From Campylobacterota bacterium (lineage in GTDB: Bacteria; Campylobacterota; Campylobacteria; Campylobacterales; Sulfurovaceae): a stretch of 8,028 bases of DNA. The DNA lies in NCBI GenBank assembly GCA_003646505.1, contig QMKT01000089.1:1-8028 (forward strand). The letters are read 5' to 3'. A program made the position numbers and the translations under genes. This document shows, piece after piece, positions 4,834 to 8,028 of this stretch (the first letter of the stretch is position 1; each line of letters begins with the position of its first letter). The notes under the pieces were generated by a model. The model was not told the origin of the DNA, searched no databases, and was given only the letters and a program-made list of their open reading frames with translations.

Positions 4834-6858
4834 TTAAAAAGTTATAGTAAAACATGCGCCATCATTTTTATTTTGTACTGACAGAGTTACATGATGCTTT
4901 TGTGCTATCTGCATACTCATATAAAGTCCTATACCCGTCCCTTTACCTTCTTCTTTAGTTGTGACATTTGCTTTAAAAATATCACCTATGACATGTTTCG
5001 GAATACCTCCAGCATTGTCTTGGATCTCAACTCTTTTACTCTCATGATCATCTATCATTCGTATAACAATAACTCTTTTTTCCGTAATATTATTGTCATT
5101 AAACGCATCTTTGGCATTATTAATAATATTCAATATAAGGTGTTTAAACTCATTTTCAGATCCATGTATGCGTATAGGGTTCGTAGACTCTATTGTAACC
5201 ATAATCCTATTTTTAAGAAATTCATCTTTAGTTAAAAACAGAACAGAATCAATGACATCCTTTAATTGAAAATCCTGCTCCTCTTTGTTTGGACGGAAAA
5301 AAGTCCTAAATTCATCAAGTGTATTGAGCATATGGCTGATTTGAATCTGGATATCATCTTTAAATTGATTCACATATTTTTGATCAACACCGCCATCTTC
5401 AAAGTCACTTTTTATAATTTCACTATACATACTCAGCGCATTAAGTGGTTGCTTCCATTGATGTGCTACAGCATCCATCATTTCACCCATTGCTGCCATT
5501 TTAGACTGTTGTACAAGAAGTTTTTCATTCACTATACGCTTCTTTATTTCCGCTGCTTCTCTCTTCTGTGAATTCTCCAGTGATATGGTTCTCGTATTGA
5601 GATTTTGAACAAAAGTACCGATCTCACCTTTATCGTCACATTCAAGAAGTATATAATTTCCATCTTCTTGTATACTGTTTTCCAGTTGTTTATTAACAGA
5701 TTCAACTGGCTTGACAAAAAATATTTTTAATAAAAAATAACCAAAAATTGTAGCCAGTATCGTTATTATGAGTGTAATAAAAATAATTATTTGATATGTT
5801 TTATTTGTTTGTGCCAATACTTCATCTTCGGAAATTCCTACAATAAGATCCCAATCTGTATCAGTAAAGTGAAAGAGAGCAAGAACACTTTTTTCTCCAA
5901 GAAGGGGATCCATTTTTATAAAATGAATTTGACTTTCTATGTTTTTATTTAGGGTTTTTTCTCTATTACTCATAATAGAAGCAATTCTTTGTCCATCTTT
6001 CAAATCAATTTCTAGACTACTCTCAGACAATTTATTAGCTAAGCTAGAATTGTACTTGGCTTTTTTTTCATAATGATTTAATGTTTTCACAATATATTTT
6101 AATATACTGCCTAATTTGGGATCATCTATTTGATAGATATTCTTTTTTTGAGTATGATTTTTAACTAACGTAGATTTAGTAACAAAAGTTCCTGCTCTGT
6201 CCACTAGCATAAAATAATTATTATCAAATGCCTCTATATATTTCGCATAATTATCTATCTTTATGTCTATACTTGCAACCCCTACAAACTTTCCGTCTTT
6301 ATAAATGGGGGATACGACAGTGATCATACTTACATGTGTTACAGGATCATCATATACTTTTGTCCAAAATATTTCTCCCTCTTTTAAATACCGTGCTATA
6401 GTATAAAATTCCATATCTCTATAGTTGTCAGGGTTTGTTTCCATATAGTCTTCAACAGGATTAAATTTTCCTGTTCTGTCACGATTGAAAAAAATAATCT
6501 TATTCGCTTTTTCGGAATTTATTGTATAAGGTTCAAACCAGACACCACCACTGACAATATCTGTTTGTTGTGTTTTAGACAGGATATCATGAATGATTTC
6601 TTTAAATAATTGATCTTTCTCATACTTTTCTGCAGCAATAGAAGCCAGTATTAAAACACTCTCTTCCATTTTAATTTGTGTACTTTTAACTTCAGAAACT
6701 ATTTGTGCCGTACCAAGTGTAGCTTTCTTCATAGCATTTTCTTCTATTACGCTTTCCTTTAACAGAGAGAAACTAGCCATGATCGTAATGAGAAAAAGAA
6801 GACTGATAAGAAGAAAGAAACCAATTAGTTTTACTTTAATACTGTTATACCACTTCAA
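4834..6858 (-). CDS. orphan dCache-domain sensor histidine kinase
   Basis: The 674-residue protein starts with a transmembrane helix (about 10-31), followed by a large periplasmic sensor (about 32-350) with Cache-like segments: GGVWFEPYT (104-112) and VSPIYKDGKFVGVASIDIKI (182-201). A second helix (356-379) leads into a degenerate HAMP (FVKPVESVN, DDKGEIGTF) and a coiled coil (about 424-455). The H-box is AVAHQWKQPLN with His466. ATPase motifs are complete: N-box NIINNAKDA (Asn581), G1 DNAGG (614-618), F-box Phe628 and G2 GKGTGIGL (638-645). dCache domains usually bind small ligands such as amino acids, amines or carboxylates; this ligand is unknown. The start is TTG at 6858, supported by AAAGG seven bases upstream and by the adjacent membrane helix; the next in-frame ATG (codon 27) would cut that helix. 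No response regulator gene adjoins it, so its partner is elsewhere. Parts of the gene are very AT-rich. Confidence 0.92.
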   Translation of the reverse strand: MKWYNSIKVKLIGFFLLISLLFLITIMASFSLLKESVIEENAMKKATLGTAQIVSEVKSTQIKMEESVLILASIAAEKYEKDQLFKEIIHDILSKTQQTDIVSGGVWFEPYTINSEKANKIIFFNRDRTGKFNPVEDYMETNPDNYRDMEFYTIARYLKEGEIFWTKVYDDPVTHVSMITVVSPIYKDGKFVGVASIDIKIDNYAKYIEAFDNNYFMLVDRAGTFVTKSTLVKNHTQKKNIYQIDDPKLGSILKYIVKTLNHYEKKAKYNSSLANKLSESSLEIDLKDGQRIASIMSNREKTLNKNIESQIHFIKMDPLLGEKSVLALFHFTDTDWDLIVGISEDEVLAQTNKTYQIIIFITLIITILATIFGYFLLKIFFVKPVESVNKQLENSIQEDGNYILLECDDKGEIGTFVQNLNTRTISLENSQKREAAEIKKRIVNEKLLVQQSKMAAMGEMMDAVAHQWKQPLNALSMYSEIIKSDFEDGGVDQKYVNQFKDDIQIQISHMLNTLDEFRTFFRPNKEEQDFQLKDVIDSVLFLTKDEFLKNRIMVTIESTNPIRIHGSENEFKHLILNIINNAKDAFNDNNITEKRVIVIRMIDDHESKRVEIQDNAGGIPKHVIGDIFKANVTTKEEGKGTGIGLYMSMQIAQKHHVTLSVQNKNDGACFTITF

Positions 6859-6872
6859 CTGCTGACCTTTTA

Positions 6873-6927
6873 CTATAAAATTTATAATTTATTATAACTG
6901 AATAATAATGAGCTACAAATTTTATAG
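6873..6927. repeat. nested inverted repeats around the dCache-kinase promoter
   Basis: The outer arms CTATAAAATTT (6873-6883) and AAATTTTATAG (6917-6927) are exact 11-base reverse complements. Inside them TTATTAT (6889-6895) and ATAATAA (6902-6908) form a second, nearly concentric pair. The kinase -10 box (6891-6896) sits in the inner left arm. The arrangement would suit paired operator sites about four helical turns apart, but in DNA this AT-rich it may be chance. Confidence 0.3.
6891..6896 (-). promoter_or_regulatory. candidate -10 box of the dCache kinase gene
   Basis: Minus-strand TATAAT lies about 33 bases before the TTG start and predicts a leader of roughly 25 bases that includes the AAAGG ribosome binding site. 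No -35 box is recognised. Confidence 0.45.
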
Positions 6928-7012
6928 AAATATTTGTTCAATAAAAAATTGGCAATAGTTTTGACTGATGTTATCGAAAGAATGAAAGAGTAAAAAGTGT
7001 CCTAAACTTAGC

Positions 7013-7018
7013 TATACT
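7013..7018 (+). promoter_or_regulatory. candidate -10 box of the TraB/GumN gene
   Basis: TATACT within TTAGCTATACTTG is the best -10 match ahead of the gene and predicts a start near 7025 and a leader of about 20 bases. The TTGACT at 6961-6966 looks like a -35 box but is far too distant to pair with it. Confidence 0.45.
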
Positions 7019-7044
7019 TGTAAAAAATTAATTTTGGGAATTAC

Positions 7045-7938
7045 ATGAAAATCTTCAAACTATTTATGCTTTTATTTGCGCTTACGATCTTATCTTTTTC
7101 AAGGGATAGTATTGACAATCCATTTTTATGGGAAGTTAAAAAAGGAGAACAGACTTTTTATCTTTTTGGGACAATGCATTTGGGTGACCCCAAGTTACAA
7201 ATACTGCCTAAAGCACTTAAAATTGCCATAGATAAGAGTGATGAGGTTCGTACTGAGGTTCCTATGAATGCAGACTTTCAAGTGAAGAGTGCTGCCTTGA
7301 TGATGAGGCGTGATACTAAAAGTCTGCAGGATATCATCCCAAAACCACTTTATCAAAGAACGGAAAACTACATTAAGCAGATCAATCCTCAGCTCAACCT
7401 TGTACCATTTGATAAAATGAAGATTTGGGCACTCTCTGCCGTGACAACTATGTTGGAAGATCAACTAAAGTATCCTATGTTAGAAGCTATTGACTCTCAG
7501 ATCTATACGTATGCGCAGAATATGGGCAAAGGTGTAGGTGGTATTGAGACCGTAGAAGAACAGATAAATGCTATGGATACATTCTCTTTAGATGAGCAGA
7601 TAATGGGATTGGAATCTACACTGGATTATCTTGAAGAGCACGGTGATTTTATGGAAGAGATGAAAATACTTTATCTTCTGGGTGATGAAAAGAAGATGAT
7701 GGCATTCATTGAAGGGACGATGTTCAAAAATGAGAAGTATCAAAAGTTTGATGAGAAATTTATGCAAGTACTTCTCTTTGATAGAAATAGTGTCATGGCC
7801 CAACGGATAGAATCATTACTTCAAAAAAAGCCGATAAAACGTTATCTCTTTGCTTTTGGTGTGATGCATTTTCTGGGTGAGAAGAGTATTGTAGAACATT
7901 TTGAGCATAAGGGTTATAGTGTGAGTAGGGTGAAGTAG
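7045..7938 (+). CDS. exported TraB/GumN-family (Tiki-fold) protein, putative metalloprotease
   Basis: The 297-residue protein has a signal peptide or N-terminal anchor (MKIFKLFMLLFALTILSFS) and then the full TraB/GumN domain. Visible motifs are NPFLWEVKKG (25-34), YLFGTMHLG (39-47) with the first GxxH (His45), RTEV with Glu71, AIDSQIYTYA (148-157), GGIETVEEQ (165-173), DRNSVMAQRI (246-255) and the second GxxH, FAFGVMH (269-275, His275). The length is near the family norm. The family includes eukaryotic Tiki proteases, in which the two GxxH motifs and the glutamate bind metal; most bacterial members are uncharacterised, so periplasmic or membrane-associated proteolysis is an inference. The ATG has a modest GGGA Shine-Dalgarno (7036-7039) five bases upstream. 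The gene is divergent from the dCache kinase and appears to be a single-gene unit closed by the hairpin at 7943-7976. Confidence 0.9.
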   Translation: MKIFKLFMLLFALTILSFSRDSIDNPFLWEVKKGEQTFYLFGTMHLGDPKLQILPKALKIAIDKSDEVRTEVPMNADFQVKSAALMMRRDTKSLQDIIPKPLYQRTENYIKQINPQLNLVPFDKMKIWALSAVTTMLEDQLKYPMLEAIDSQIYTYAQNMGKGVGGIETVEEQINAMDTFSLDEQIMGLESTLDYLEEHGDFMEEMKILYLLGDEKKMMAFIEGTMFKNEKYQKFDEKFMQVLLFDRNSVMAQRIESLLQKKPIKRYLFAFGVMHFLGEKSIVEHFEHKGYSVSRVK

Positions 7939-7942
7939 TCTT

Positions 7943-7976
7943 AACCTTATGAAATATGTTAGATTATAAGGTTTTT
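7943..7976 (+). terminator. intrinsic terminator of the TraB/GumN gene
   Basis: AACCTTAT (7943-7950) pairs with ATAAGGTT (7966-7973) over a 15-base loop, and the right arm runs into a T-tract (7972-7976). It begins five bases after the stop codon. The stem is only 8 bp with a long loop, so strength is moderate. Confidence 0.6.
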
Positions 7977-8028
7977 AAAGTAAGTTTGATTTATAACTTA
8001 TGAGTATAAGTAGTAGGTTGCCGCCAGA

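Noticed and set aside
4891..5571. Two plus-strand open frames (114 and 101 codons) antisense to the dCache kinase
   Set aside because: Low-complexity Phe/Ile/Asn/Ser-rich translations complementary to conserved kinase motifs; not independent genes.
6961..6966. TTGACT as a -35 box for the TraB/GumN gene
   Set aside because: It is 46 bases from the -10 candidate at 7013, and no -10 hexamer lies 16-18 bases downstream of it.
7195..7803. Minus-strand open frames antisense to the TraB/GumN gene
   Set aside because: They overlap the conserved TraB domain and show no motif or start signal.
7998..8028. Possible end of a convergent minus-strand gene (LAATYYLYS then TAA) or a plus-strand ATG at 8000
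   Set aside because: Only about ten codons are visible in either direction and there is no ribosome site for the ATG; the window edge gives too little to support a gene.
1..8028. CRISPR array, insertion sequence, tRNA or rRNA
   Set aside because: No regularly spaced repeats, transposase-like frames, terminal repeats or RNA-gene signatures were seen on either strand.

Overview
The window looks like chromosomal DNA from a Campylobacterota (epsilonproteobacterial) organism, probably a Sulfurovum/Sulfurimonas-like genus. This is an inference from family resemblance: an ArsS-type sensor kinase with an HELKTPIGKG H-box, a second kinase with the AHQWKQPLN H-box common in that phylum, AT-rich intergenic DNA, extended -10 promoters without clear -35 boxes, and AAAGG-type ribosome binding sites. 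No mobile element, CRISPR array, tRNA or rRNA was found.

Left block, minus strand (1-1598). An alpha/beta-fold hydrolase is followed by a GT-B glycosyltransferase that runs off the left edge. The two genes share one base (TAATG), so they are probably one translationally coupled operon. Base composition at the far left end is visibly more GC-rich than the rest of the window.

Central block, plus strand (1800-4784). A small exported protein built of two diverged copies of a two-cysteine unit comes first; I recognise no family for it. A strong hairpin then separates it from a three-gene envelope-stress-like operon: a Spy/CpxP-type periplasmic LTxxQ protein, an OmpR/PhoB-type response regulator, and an ArsS/CpxA-like histidine kinase. 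Regulator and kinase overlap by ATGA. Four GTTAA/GTAAA-like half-sites with 10-bp spacing within each pair lie just upstream of the operon's likely -10 box. They resemble a CpxR box and suggest autoregulation: kinase senses the envelope, regulator activates the operon, and the LTxxQ protein acts as chaperone and/or feedback inhibitor.

Right block (4834-7938). An orphan dCache sensor histidine kinase (minus strand, TTG start) converges on the two-component operon and is divergent from an exported TraB/GumN-family protein (plus strand), which ends in a hairpin followed by T residues. The kinase has no response regulator gene in the window.

The three intergenic regions (about 190-200 bases each) hold the regulatory signals: divergent promoters, a 29-bp imperfect palindrome at the likely start site of the Cys-repeat gene, nested inverted repeats around the dCache-kinase -10 box, and a 17-base motif (16 matches) shared by two of these regions. 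Nothing here is clearly a new defence or mobile system. The most novel item is the Cys-repeat exported protein beside the CpxP-like operon.
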